Source: Synechococcus sp. SP2 MAG (GTDB lineage Bacteria > Cyanobacteriota > Cyanobacteriia > PCC-6307 > Cyanobiaceae). From it: a stretch of 47,854 bases of DNA. This document shows, one piece after another, positions 41,005 through 47,854 of the stretch. The position numbers were made by a program, and so were the translations under genes. The DNA lies in contig JAVBIX010000071.1 in assembly GCA_030756895.1 (NCBI GenBank), forward strand, positions 1 to 47,854. The letters run 5' to 3'. The notes under the pieces were generated by a model. It saw only the letters and a list, made by a program, of their open reading frames with translations. It had not been told where the DNA came from and did not search any database. Position 1 is the stretch's first letter. Each line of letters starts with the position of its first letter.

Positions 41005-41030
41005 GGAGGAGTCCGTAACCGAACTCCTCC
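41005..41030 (-). terminator. Hairpin plus T-rich tract between urtA and urtB
   Basis: Read on the minus strand, an 11-bp stem GGAGGAGTTCG / CGGACTCCTCC (one G-T pair) with loop GTTA is followed by TTTTGCTTTGTTTTT. It has the form of a Rho-independent terminator. Its place inside the urt operon, after the binding-protein gene, suggests partial termination or 3'-end protection that raises UrtA over the membrane subunits. Confidence 0.8.
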
Positions 41031-41070
41031 CTTGAATCACAAAAAGATCAAGATGTCTGAGATAAAGAGA

Positions 41071-42366
41071 TCAGAGCTTGTACTTGCCACCTTTTGATGC
41101 ATCAGTCCAATCACAGGCAAAGCCTTTGGAATCTGGGTGAATTTGGTTCCAGGCCTGTGGTGCAATAGGTCCATCGGTCTCTTCGAGGATGTCGAACTGA
41201 CCATCAGCTGTGATTTGACCGATACGGACAGTCTGAGACAGGTGGTGGTTTGGCATCACTTCCACAGGACCCTGAGGTGCATCAAAGGTGATGCCAACTA
41301 GAGCTTCACGCACTTTGTTGTCATCGAAGGAGTTGGCCTTCTCAACAGCTGCTTTCCACAGATAAACCATGTTGTAGGCAGACTCCTGGGGGTCAGCGAC
41401 CTGACGGTCATCACCATATTTAGCCTTGAAGTCTGCAGCAAACTTCTTGGATGCAGGAGTGTCGATCGACATCATGTAGTTCCAAGCGCCGTAATGACCT
41501 TCCAGGAACTCAGATCCAATCGTGCTGATCTCTTCTTCCGCAATGGAGTAGTTCATCACGTAGTAGCCATTGGCTGGTGTGATGCCAGCGTCCTGGATCT
41601 GCTTAAAGAAGGCGACGTTCTGGTCACCATTCAGAGTGTTGATGATGACACCGCCGTCAGGTAAAGCCTTTTTGATTTTGGCGATAATCGGCGCAACTTC
41701 TGTATTGCCGAGTGGAAGGTAGTCCTCACCAACAACAGTTCCACCAAGCTGCTCAACTTGGGATTTAGTAATCGTGTTGGACGTCCGAGGGAAGACGTAA
41801 TCAGAACCAACTAAGAAGAAAGGCTTGCCAGCGGCAGGCGACTTCTCATACATAAATTTGGTTGCGGGCTCCGACTGCTGGTTCGGAGTCGCTCCGGTGT
41901 AAAAGATGTTGTTAGAACACTCCTGTGCTTCGTACTGAATCGGGTAGTAGAGGAAAGCATCCTTCGATTCGTAGACCGGAAGCATGGCCTTGCGGCTAGC
42001 AGAGGTCCAGCCACCAAAAACAACAGGTACTTCGTCCTGATCGATGAGTTTTTTGGACTTCTCAGCGAAGGTGGGCCAATCAGAGGCACCGTCTTCAACG
42101 ATGTAATCAATTTTGTACTTCTTGCCATCAACCTCAACACCACCGGCTGCATTGATTTCATCAATGGCCATCTTTTCTGTATCCACCAAGGTGGACTCAG
42201 AAATCGCCATGGTGCCCGTCAAGGAATGAAGGATGCCAACAGTGACGTTGTCGTCATATTCGACGTTGGAGGCCTTCTCATCGCCACCACCGCACGCAGT
42301 GACGGCTAGACCCAGCGACGCTGCGGCCATGCCGGCAAAGAGACGCTTGGACAATGATGAACTCAT
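41071..42366 (-). CDS. urtA: Urea ABC transporter substrate-binding lipoprotein UrtA
   Basis: Periplasmic, membrane-anchored receptor for urea. From ATG 42366 it has 431 aa, with a signal peptide and lipobox ending at Cys25 (LGLAVTACGGG). The mature type I periplasmic-binding fold has VTVGILHSLTGTMAISESTLVD, VVFGGWTSASRKAMLPVYE and YYPIQYEAQECSNNIFY, all characteristic of UrtA. The frame extends upstream three codons to a TTG (42375). The 119-bp region to ureG contains two small inverted repeats. Confidence 0.95.
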   Translation of the reverse strand: MSSSLSKRLFAGMAAASLGLAVTACGGGDEKASNVEYDDNVTVGILHSLTGTMAISESTLVDTEKMAIDEINAAGGVEVDGKKYKIDYIVEDGASDWPTFAEKSKKLIDQDEVPVVFGGWTSASRKAMLPVYESKDAFLYYPIQYEAQECSNNIFYTGATPNQQSEPATKFMYEKSPAAGKPFFLVGSDYVFPRTSNTITKSQVEQLGGTVVGEDYLPLGNTEVAPIIAKIKKALPDGGVIINTLNGDQNVAFFKQIQDAGITPANGYYVMNYSIAEEEISTIGSEFLEGHYGAWNYMMSIDTPASKKFAADFKAKYGDDRQVADPQESAYNMVYLWKAAVEKANSFDDNKVREALVGITFDAPQGPVEVMPNHHLSQTVRIGQITADGQFDILEETDGPIAPQAWNQIHPDSKGFACDWTDASKGGKYKL

Positions 42367-42389
42367 GAGTACCAAAAAATAAGGAGAAT

Positions 42390-42405
42390 CGACGTTTCAA
42401 CGTCG
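42390..42405. repeat. Short perfect palindrome in the urtA leader
   Basis: CGACGTT-TC-AACGTCG, a 7-bp perfect stem with a 2-nt spacer, 24 bp upstream of the urtA ATG. A second, weaker inverted repeat (AGATC-AGGA-GATCT, 42421-42434) lies 15 bp further upstream. They may be operators or leader hairpins. I did not find a full GTA-N8-TAC NtcA site in this region. Confidence 0.5.
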
Positions 42406-42485
42406 GAGCACGAAAGGTACAGATCAGGAGATCTAAGTTCCTGTATCAATAAAAACAATTTGGCTATTAAGCGCCTAAATACGCT

Positions 42486-43088
42486 TCATTCTTGTATCTG
42501 TTGCAACACAAATGCTTCCACACGATCGAGTCCTTCTCCCGTCCGAAGGTTGGTAAAACACCAAGGTCGATCTCCGCGCATCCTCAATGTGTCCTGTTCC
42601 ATTACGCCCAAATCGGCACCAACGAGGGGAGCTAAATCAATCTTGTTAATGACCAATAAATCGGACCGTGTAATTCCAGGTCCGCCCTTACGAGGAATCT
42701 TGTCCCCAGCCGCTACATCAATCACATAAATACAAAGGTCCACTAATTCGGGACTAAAGCTGGCCGCAAGATTGTCACCGCCGCTTTCAACCATCACCAG
42801 ATCAAGCCCGGGAAATTGCTGCTCCAGTTCACTCACAGCAGCTCGATTGATGGAGCAGTCTTCTCGTATCGCCGTATGCGGGCACCCCCCTGTTTCAACA
42901 CCACGGATGCGCTCAGGCTCCAACGCACCTGAGCGCGTGAGGAATTGGGCATCCTCTTGCGTGTAAATGTCATTGGTCACAACCGCTAATTGCAGACGAT
43001 CACGCAATCGCCTGCAGAGCGCTTCCACGAGCGCTGTTTTGCCTGAGCCAACCGGGCCGGCGACACCAAGCCTGAGTTTGCTGCTCAT
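42486..43088 (-). CDS. ureG: Urease accessory GTPase UreG
   Basis: GTPase that drives nickel insertion into urease together with UreD, UreF and UreE. The 200-aa SIMIBI-type protein has P-loop GPVGSGKT (11-18), [35 protein letters not shown] and the nucleotide-specificity motif INKIDLAP. The ETGGCPHTA metal-binding Cys-x-His segment is intact. Start overlaps the ureF stop by one base (TGATG). The 3' end lies 119 bp before urtA on the same strand, so the two loci might share some transcription. Confidence 0.95.
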   Translation of the reverse strand: MSSKLRLGVAGPVGSGKTALVEALCRRLRDRLQLAVVTNDIYTQEDAQFLTRSGALEPERIRGVETGGCPHTAIREDCSINRAAVSELEQQFPGLDLVMVESGGDNLAASFSPELVDLCIYVIDVAAGDKIPRKGGPGITRSDLLVINKIDLAPLVGADLGVMEQDTLRMRGDRPWCFTNLRTGEGLDRVEAFVLQQIQE

Positions 43089-43756
43089 CAGCTCCGGAAC
43101 AAACGTGAATACAACTCAGCATGAGCCAACTGGGCGAGCCCTGCACCAGCACCACCACACCAAAGTGCGCGCGGATCTTGATCCTTCAAAACACTCGCCT
43201 GATCACGAATCATCGGCAACAGTTGCTGCAGGATCCGTTGAGCCGTGGTGGGACCAAGCGGCACCAAGCGGACCGCCGCACTGAGCTGATTCGCAACCCA
43301 GCCATAGAGATAACCCTCCACCATCTCCAGCTCAGAAATCTTCAACGACAAGGCAGCCCAAGCCCAGGCCGCTGGCCAAGCCAAAGCCAATGGCTGAGGT
43401 AATGAATGTCCAAGATCAGCCATCAATTCCAACAACGAACCGCCCATCTGTTTTTGCTGGGCACGCATCTCTGCCGACTCCCTCAAAGCCAGCAACCAGC
43501 CATCCAAAGAGATCAACTCAGTTGGCCTCTCTGACTGTTTGTCCTCCCAGCTTTGAAACTGAACACGCAAGGGATTTAACGCTGCAGCCTCCAACCTCAA
43601 TGCACCCCTTTGAAGCTCAGCTTCAATCCAGTCTTGAAGATCGAATGCATCGATCAGAGAACCGTTTTGGATCAAAACTTCAAGACCCTCGGAATAACTA
43701 AACGCGCCAACGGGCAAGGCAGGACTCACCAACTGCAACAACGCAAGCGATGTCAT
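43088..43756 (-). CDS. ureF: Urease accessory protein UreF
   Basis: Scaffold of the UreG-UreF-UreD nickel-delivery complex. From ATG 43756 it has 222 aa and begins [26 protein letters not shown], the family N-terminus. It is largely helical, ending with the [26 protein letters not shown] segment. The start overlaps the ureE stop by 4 bp (ATGA). The open frame continues upstream to 43810 inside ureE, which I take as non-coding in this frame. Confidence 0.93.
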   Translation of the reverse strand: MTSLALLQLVSPALPVGAFSYSEGLEVLIQNGSLIDAFDLQDWIEAELQRGALRLEAAALNPLRVQFQSWEDKQSERPTELISLDGWLLALRESAEMRAQQKQMGGSLLELMADLGHSLPQPLALAWPAAWAWAALSLKISELEMVEGYLYGWVANQLSAAVRLVPLGPTTAQRILQQLLPMIRDQASVLKDQDPRALWCGGAGAGLAQLAHAELYSRLFRS

Positions 43757-44232
43757 GAGTGCTGATGGCCGATGTAGGCGCCACCTTCGGGCATGAATGG
43801 ACGACAACACCGTGTCACCTTTAATCCACGACCGTTGAGCATGGTGGCGAGTACGGAGTCGTTGAGCAACAACAGCTCATCCTCATGCAACTCAAGCGCC
43901 ACATGGCGGTTGCCTAAGTGATAAGCAGCCTCCAGCAATGCCAGCGACGTTGCTGCCTCCACTCGCAATAACTCCTCAGCAGCAGCGGTCACCAACACAT
44001 GCACCTGCTCATCTGAATCGGTGAGGCGATCACCAGGCATCAGGGCTCGCTCTCGCGGCAGCTGCAACAACACCTCTCGACCACAGGCTGTGCGACGACG
44101 GCCGCGCAGCACCGTGCGCTGATCCGCGCTCAGCGGCAACTCCATCAACGCGGGGGTGGAGTTCGGCAATAACTTCTCAGACAAGAAGCGATGGTCCAAC
44201 ACGATCAAGCCAACATCCAAGAGTTCAGACAA
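43753..44232 (-). CDS. ureE: Urease accessory nickel chaperone UreE
   Basis: Nickel carrier for urease maturation, 159 aa. The N-terminal peptide-binding domain has QRTVLRGRRRTACGREVLLQLPR and the metal-binding domain has AAYHLGNRHVALEL with the central conserved His. The C-terminus ends [10 protein letters not shown] and lacks the long poly-His tail of some homologs, so nickel storage capacity is probably small. First gene of the ureEFG operon. Its start faces ureD across 97 bp that carry an NtcA-type site. Confidence 0.92.
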   Translation of the reverse strand: MSELLDVGLIVLDHRFLSEKLLPNSTPALMELPLSADQRTVLRGRRRTACGREVLLQLPRERALMPGDRLTDSDEQVHVLVTAAAEELLRVEAATSLALLEAAYHLGNRHVALELHEDELLLLNDSVLATMLNGRGLKVTRCCRPFMPEGGAYIGHQHS

Positions 44233-44281
44233 CCAACGAGATCACACAACAAAGAGTGCCCAAACAGCACGCCATCGTTTG

Positions 44282-44295
44282 GTAGTGCTTGCTAC
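44282..44295. promoter_or_regulatory. NtcA-type binding palindrome GTA-N8-TAC
   Basis: The sequence GTAGTGCTTGCTAC is an exact match to the cyanobacterial NtcA consensus GTA-N8-TAC, here extended to GTAG-N6-CTAC. It lies in the 97-bp divergent region between ureE (start 44232) and ureD (start 44330). It is well placed to link both urease operons to nitrogen status. No clear TAN3T -10 box at the usual 22-nt distance is visible on either strand, so promoter architecture is unresolved. Confidence 0.7.
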
Positions 44296-44329
44296 AGAGC
44301 CGAGGAGAGTTGGCGTCGAGCGTGCATCC

Positions 44330-45220
44330 ATGCATCGACTTAATCCATGGCACGGCACCTGCAACCTGCAGTTTTTTGCAGGCAGGAGTGGCAGTCAGCA
44401 TCAAGGGGGCTGCACCGCCCCCTTGAAATTGATGCGCGCCGAACGGGGTGAGAACGGGCGTTGCGAGCTTCCCCTGCTTCACACCGCTGGCGGTCTTGTG
44501 GGGGGAGACCAATTGAGCATCAACCTCGGCTTGAGGCCGAGCAGTCGCTGCTTGCTCACCAGCGTGGCCGCGCAAAAGGTTTATGGATCAGTGGGTCGCA
44601 GCCAGCTCCATCCCCAGGGAGCTTGGGCCCGCCAACAGGTCTTGGCAGAGCTTGATGCAAATAGCGATTTGGAGTGGCTTCCCCAAGAACTTGTGCTCTA
44701 TGCCGATGCTCTATTTGAACAAAACCTCAGCGTCACCTTGCCGATGGATGGTTCGTTTCTCAGCGCAGAAATTGTGCGTCTCGGACGCACCGCCGCAAAC
44801 GAAACATTGGGCCGCGGATGCTGGAGATCAAGCCTTCAAATCCAACGCCAAACGTCTGAGGGAAGACGCTGGGAACTTGTTGATCGGCTCGAAATCACCG
44901 ACGAAGCGCTGAAGGCAATCCATGGACTCAATCAACAACCCGTCTTCGGCACCTTGGTTTGGGCAGCCCCCTTCCCTCTAAAAACAGACCTGATCAACAC
45001 CATCCTCGAGGACGTTCGGCAGGATCGAAACGAACTCGAAGGAACCATGCATTGCGGCGTTCTCCCCCAGGGACTGATCGCCCGTTACAGCGGCGAGTCA
45101 AGCCGTGATGCCCGTTTTTGGTTCAGCAGGATTTGGGCTCGCACCCGTCAAGCAAGAAACCTGGCAGCGCCGCAGATTCCTAGGGTCTGGCCCTTACAAG
45201 AACATCCATTGAGGACCTAA
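44330..45220 (+). CDS. ureD: Urease accessory protein UreD (UreH)
   Basis: Contacts apo-urease and, with UreF and UreG, delivers nickel. From ATG 44330 the product is 296 aa (MHRLNPWHGTCNLQFFAGR); the frame opens further upstream across the NtcA site and into ureE, unlikely as coding. Family segments include LMRAERGENGRCELPLLHTAGGLVGGDQL, TSVAAQKVYGS and LEWLPQELVLYADALFEQ. First gene of the ureDABC operon; ureA follows after 63 bp. Confidence 0.92.
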   Translation: MHRLNPWHGTCNLQFFAGRSGSQHQGGCTAPLKLMRAERGENGRCELPLLHTAGGLVGGDQLSINLGLRPSSRCLLTSVAAQKVYGSVGRSQLHPQGAWARQQVLAELDANSDLEWLPQELVLYADALFEQNLSVTLPMDGSFLSAEIVRLGRTAANETLGRGCWRSSLQIQRQTSEGRRWELVDRLEITDEALKAIHGLNQQPVFGTLVWAAPFPLKTDLINTILEDVRQDRNELEGTMHCGVLPQGLIARYSGESSRDARFWFSRIWARTRQARNLAAPQIPRVWPLQEHPLRT

Positions 45221-45283
45221 GCGTTCAAATTGAACATTCCGTTGGCCCAGGGAGATAGAAACTAAAAGGAGTGCAAGGTCACC

Positions 45284-45586
45284 ATGCACCTCAGCCCCCA
45301 GGAAAAAGACAAGCTGCTGATCGTCACGGCTGCGCTTTTGGCAGAGCGTCGACTCCAGCGCGGCCTCAAGCTCAACCACCCGGAAGCTGTGGCATGGCTC
45401 AGCTTCTTGGTTTTAGAGGGAGCACGCGATGGGAAGAATGTGGCCGACCTTATGCAGGAAGGCAGCACTTGGTTAAGCCGCGACCAGGTGATGGAGGGCA
45501 TTCCAGAGTTGGTCGATGAAGTCCAAATCGAGGCTGTGTTTCCCGATGGAACCAAGCTCGTGACCCTGCATGACCCCATTCGCTAA
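45284..45586 (+). CDS. ureA: Urease gamma subunit
   Basis: A 100-aa structural subunit of the urease trimer-of-trimers. The sequence starts [20 protein letters not shown] and includes [20 protein letters not shown] and [22 protein letters not shown], full family length and ends. A purine-rich AAGGAG and AAGG stand upstream of ATG 45284. It is separate from the beta subunit gene, as in most bacteria (Helicobacter has them fused). Confidence 0.96.
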
Positions 45587-45597
45587 GGCTTCTTCTG

Positions 45598-45918
45598 ATG
45601 GCACCCCTGATCCCCGGTGAATTGATACCGGAACCCGGCGAACTGGAGCTCAACGCCAATAAAGAGGTCACAACCCTCAGCGTTGCCAACAGTGGCGACC
45701 GCCCCGTACAGGTGGGATCCCACTTCCATTTCCAAGAAGCCAATGCTGCTCTGATCTTTGACCGTGACGCTGCACGCGGTCAAAGGCTTGACATTCCAGC
45801 CGGTACGGCCATTCGCTTCGAGCCCGGTGACAACCGCGACGTGAATCTGATCCCGTTTTCTGGAGCACGCCGCGTGGTGGGCTTCAACGGACACATCAAC
45901 GGACCCCTCGACGCCTGA
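45598..45918 (+). CDS. ureB: Urease beta subunit
   Basis: A 106-aa beta-strand-rich subunit of urease, starting [20 protein letters not shown] after MAP. It has [40 protein letters not shown], the conserved core, and ends [14 protein letters not shown]. It lies 11 bp after ureA and 3 bp before ureC, so the three structural genes form one tight unit. Confidence 0.96.
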   Translation: MAPLIPGELIPEPGELELNANKEVTTLSVANSGDRPVQVGSHFHFQEANAALIFDRDAARGQRLDIPAGTAIRFEPGDNRDVNLIPFSGARRVVGFNGHINGPLDA

Positions 45919-45921
45919 TTC

Positions 45922-47631
45922 ATGCCCTATCGCATCTCCCGCCAGGCCTACGCCGAAACCTACGGGCCAACCACTGGAGACCGAATTCGCCTAGCGGACA
46001 CCGAACTCATCCTCGAAGTGGAGAAGGACTTCACCACCTACGGCGATGAAGTGAAGTTCGGCGGCGGAAAGGTCATTCGCGATGGGATGGGCCAATCCCA
46101 AACCTCGCGGGCTGGAGGAGCCGTTGACACCGTGATTACCAATGCCCTCATCCTTGATTGGTGGGGCATCGTCAAGGCAGATATCGGCCTAAGAGATGGC
46201 CGCATCGTTGGCATCGGCAAGGCCGGCAACCCCGACATCCAAGAGGGCGTCACCATCGTGATCGGACCCGGTACCGAAGCGATTGCCGGTGAAGGGCACA
46301 TCCTCACCGCTGGGGGAATCGACACCCACATCCATTTCATCTGCCCCCAACAAATCGAAACGGCACTCGCCAGTGGTGTGACCACCTTGATGGGCGGCGG
46401 CACCGGACCAGCCACGGGGACCAATGCCACCACGTGCACCCCTGGTGCATTTCATATCAGCCGAATGCTCCAGGCCGCCGAGGGGCTGCCCGTGAACCTG
46501 GGATTTTTCGGGAAAGGAAACGCCAGCACGCCTGAAGCACTAGAGGAGCAAGTACGCGCTGGTGCCTGTGGGCTCAAGTTGCATGAGGATTGGGGCACAA
46601 CGCCGGCCGCCATTGATGCCTGCCTATCGGTAGCCGATCAAATGGACGTGCAGGTTTGCATTCACACCGACACGCTCAACGAAGCCGGCTTCGTTGAAGA
46701 CACCATCGCCGCGATCAAAGGCCGCACGATCCATACCTTTCACACAGAGGGTGCAGGCGGCGGCCATGCACCAGACATCATCAAAATCTGCGGCGAAGAA
46801 AACGTGCTTCCCAGCAGCACCAATCCCACCCGGCCCTACACCCGCAACACCCTCGAAGAACACCTCGACATGTTGATGGTGTGCCATCACCTCGACCCAA
46901 AAATCCCAGAAGACGTGGCCTTTGCGGAATCACGAATCCGCCGCGAAACCATTGCTGCTGAAGACATCCTTCACGACCTGGGCGCTTTCTCGATCATCGC
47001 CAGCGACTCCCAAGCGATGGGACGGGTGGGAGAAGTGATCACACGCACCTTCCAAACAGCCCACAAAATGAAGGTTCAACGCGGCGCCTTACCCGAGGAC
47101 TCAAGCCGAAACGACAACCACCGCCTGAAGCGCTACATCGCAAAAGTAACGATCAATCCAGCAATCGCCCATGGCATCAGCAGTCAGGTGGGGTCAGTAG
47201 AGACAGGCAAACTCGCCGATCTGGTGCTCTGGAAGCCAGGATTCTTTGGGATACGCCCTCAACTCGTTGTGAAAGGCGGTTCGATCGTCTGGGCCCAAAT
47301 GGGTGATGCCAACGCCTCAATCCCCACACCAGGTCCAGTGCATGGACGACCGATGTTTGCGGCCTTCGGCAAAGCCCTTGCCCCAAGTTGCCTCACCTTC
47401 ATGAGCGATGCTGCCATGAACGACAACATCCAAAGCAAACTTGGGCTGGAACGCACCTGCATTGCCGTAGAAAACACCCGTAACGTTGGCAAAAGCGCTC
47501 TGAAACTCAACTCAGCACTGCCAAAGATGAGCGTGGATCCACAGACCTATGAGGTATTCGCCGATGGTGAGCTTCTGACCTGCGAACCAGCAGAAGTTTT
47601 GCCACTCGCCCAGCGCTATCTACTGCTTTGA
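45922..47631 (+). CDS. ureC: Urease alpha (catalytic) subunit
   Basis: Catalytic subunit hydrolysing urea to ammonia and carbamate at a di-nickel centre. The 569-aa product has the nickel-ligand pair in [12 protein letters not shown], the carbamylated Lys in [12 protein letters not shown], further His ligands in [12 protein letters not shown] and [13 protein letters not shown], the flap Cys/His region [22 protein letters not shown] and the catalytic Asp in [15 protein letters not shown]. All look intact. Start ATG 45922. Its stop overlaps the TTG of the next gene (TTGA). Confidence 0.97.
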   Translation: MPYRISRQAYAETYGPTTGDRIRLADTELILEVEKDFTTYGDEVKFGGGKVIRDGMGQSQTSRAGGAVDTVITNALILDWWGIVKADIGLRDGRIVGIGKAGNPDIQEGVTIVIGPGTEAIAGEGHILTAGGIDTHIHFICPQQIETALASGVTTLMGGGTGPATGTNATTCTPGAFHISRMLQAAEGLPVNLGFFGKGNASTPEALEEQVRAGACGLKLHEDWGTTPAAIDACLSVADQMDVQVCIHTDTLNEAGFVEDTIAAIKGRTIHTFHTEGAGGGHAPDIIKICGEENVLPSSTNPTRPYTRNTLEEHLDMLMVCHHLDPKIPEDVAFAESRIRRETIAAEDILHDLGAFSIIASDSQAMGRVGEVITRTFQTAHKMKVQRGALPEDSSRNDNHRLKRYIAKVTINPAIAHGISSQVGSVETGKLADLVLWKPGFFGIRPQLVVKGGSIVWAQMGDANASIPTPGPVHGRPMFAAFGKALAPSCLTFMSDAAMNDNIQSKLGLERTCIAVENTRNVGKSALKLNSALPKMSVDPQTYEVFADGELLTCEPAEVLPLAQRYLLL

Positions 47632-47854
47632 TCACGAACGCCCCCACCTTGCTGGTGGTGCAGCACATCGATCGAGAAGGCCCTGATCTCATTGCGGAAA
47701 TAGCAATGGAGCAAGGGATGGCCATTCAAACAATCCGCCCTGATCAGGGGGAGCCTCTCCCAAACCCCACCAGCACTCAAAACACAATTGCACTGCTGCT
47801 AGGTGGTCCGATGAGTGTTGGAGAGCGACATCAAGATGCTCTGGCATGGATGCA
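47628..47854 (+). CDS. Class I glutamine amidotransferase-like protein (partial)
   Basis: A frame starting at TTG 47628, overlapping the ureC stop by 4 bp, runs off the right edge after 75 residues. It reads [20 protein letters not shown], then [22 protein letters not shown], which is the N-terminal pattern of GMP-synthase-like glutamine amidotransferases (GGPMSV before the nucleophile-elbow domain). The catalytic Cys would lie beyond the window. Coupling to ureC suggests co-expression with urease, perhaps in nitrogen metabolism; the substrate is unknown. Confidence 0.7.
   Translation, partial: MITNAPTLLVVQHIDREGPDLIAEIAMEQGMAIQTIRPDQGEPLPNPTSTQNTIALLLGGPMSVGERHQDALAWM

Noticed and set aside
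42367-42485. NtcA site upstream of urtA
   Set aside because: I scanned both strands for GTA-N8-TAC. Only partial matches (for example GTA-N8-TAA near 42369) were seen, too weak to list as a site.

Overview
The window looks like chromosomal DNA of a marine picocyanobacterium, most likely a coastal Synechococcus of sub-cluster 5.1. The evidence is moderate GC, dense short-spaced genes, a high-light-inducible (Hli) protein, plant-type ferredoxin, a complete urea transport and urease locus, and several short families typical of picocyanobacteria. This placement comes from reading the proteins and was not tested by a search.

Layout. 1-4.2 kb: a minus-strand group (partial conserved protein, 31-aa peptide, SprT-like metalloprotease), then a small anchored protein and DNA ligase LigA. 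4.2-11.3 kb is membrane-rich: a TVP38/VTT protein, a lipoprotein solute-binding protein translationally coupled to an MscS channel, a three-gene ABC-2 exporter, and a second MscS channel. 11.3-17.2 kb: valyl-tRNA synthetase, a small gene split by an in-frame TAG, a 2OG-Fe(II) oxygenase with its partner, a short acidic protein, an SDR and a Fur-family regulator. 17.2-20.3 kb is sparse and AT-rich, with many tiny genes, an hli gene, a ferredoxin and tRNA-Val(UAC). 20.3-29.8 kb is housekeeping: DUF2227-like protein, MazG, ArfB-like factor, spermidine synthase plus agmatinase, GcvT, AspS, a sigma factor, what looks like a dps remnant, and an SDR. 29.9-37.3 kb: PyrG-QueE, an ecotin-type protease inhibitor, QueC-PabB-PabC joined by ATGA overlaps, and an APC permease.

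37.2-47.9 kb is one functional unit for urea nitrogen. UrtABCDE (minus) imports urea, UreABC hydrolyses it, and UreD/E/F/G mature the nickel enzyme. ureEFG and ureDABC diverge from a short region holding a perfect GTA-N8-TAC NtcA-type palindrome. A strong hairpin plus T-rich tract follows urtA and probably makes the binding protein more abundant than the permease subunits. The window ends inside a glutamine amidotransferase-like gene coupled to ureC.

I found no CRISPR array, insertion sequence, prophage or rRNA. The points most worth a second look are the TAG-split gene at 14.1 kb, the dps ghost at 29.0 kb, the ecotin with an Arg at the predicted P1 site, the lipoprotein-MscS coupling, the 37-bp perfect palindrome at 24.3 kb and the NtcA box in the urease divergon.
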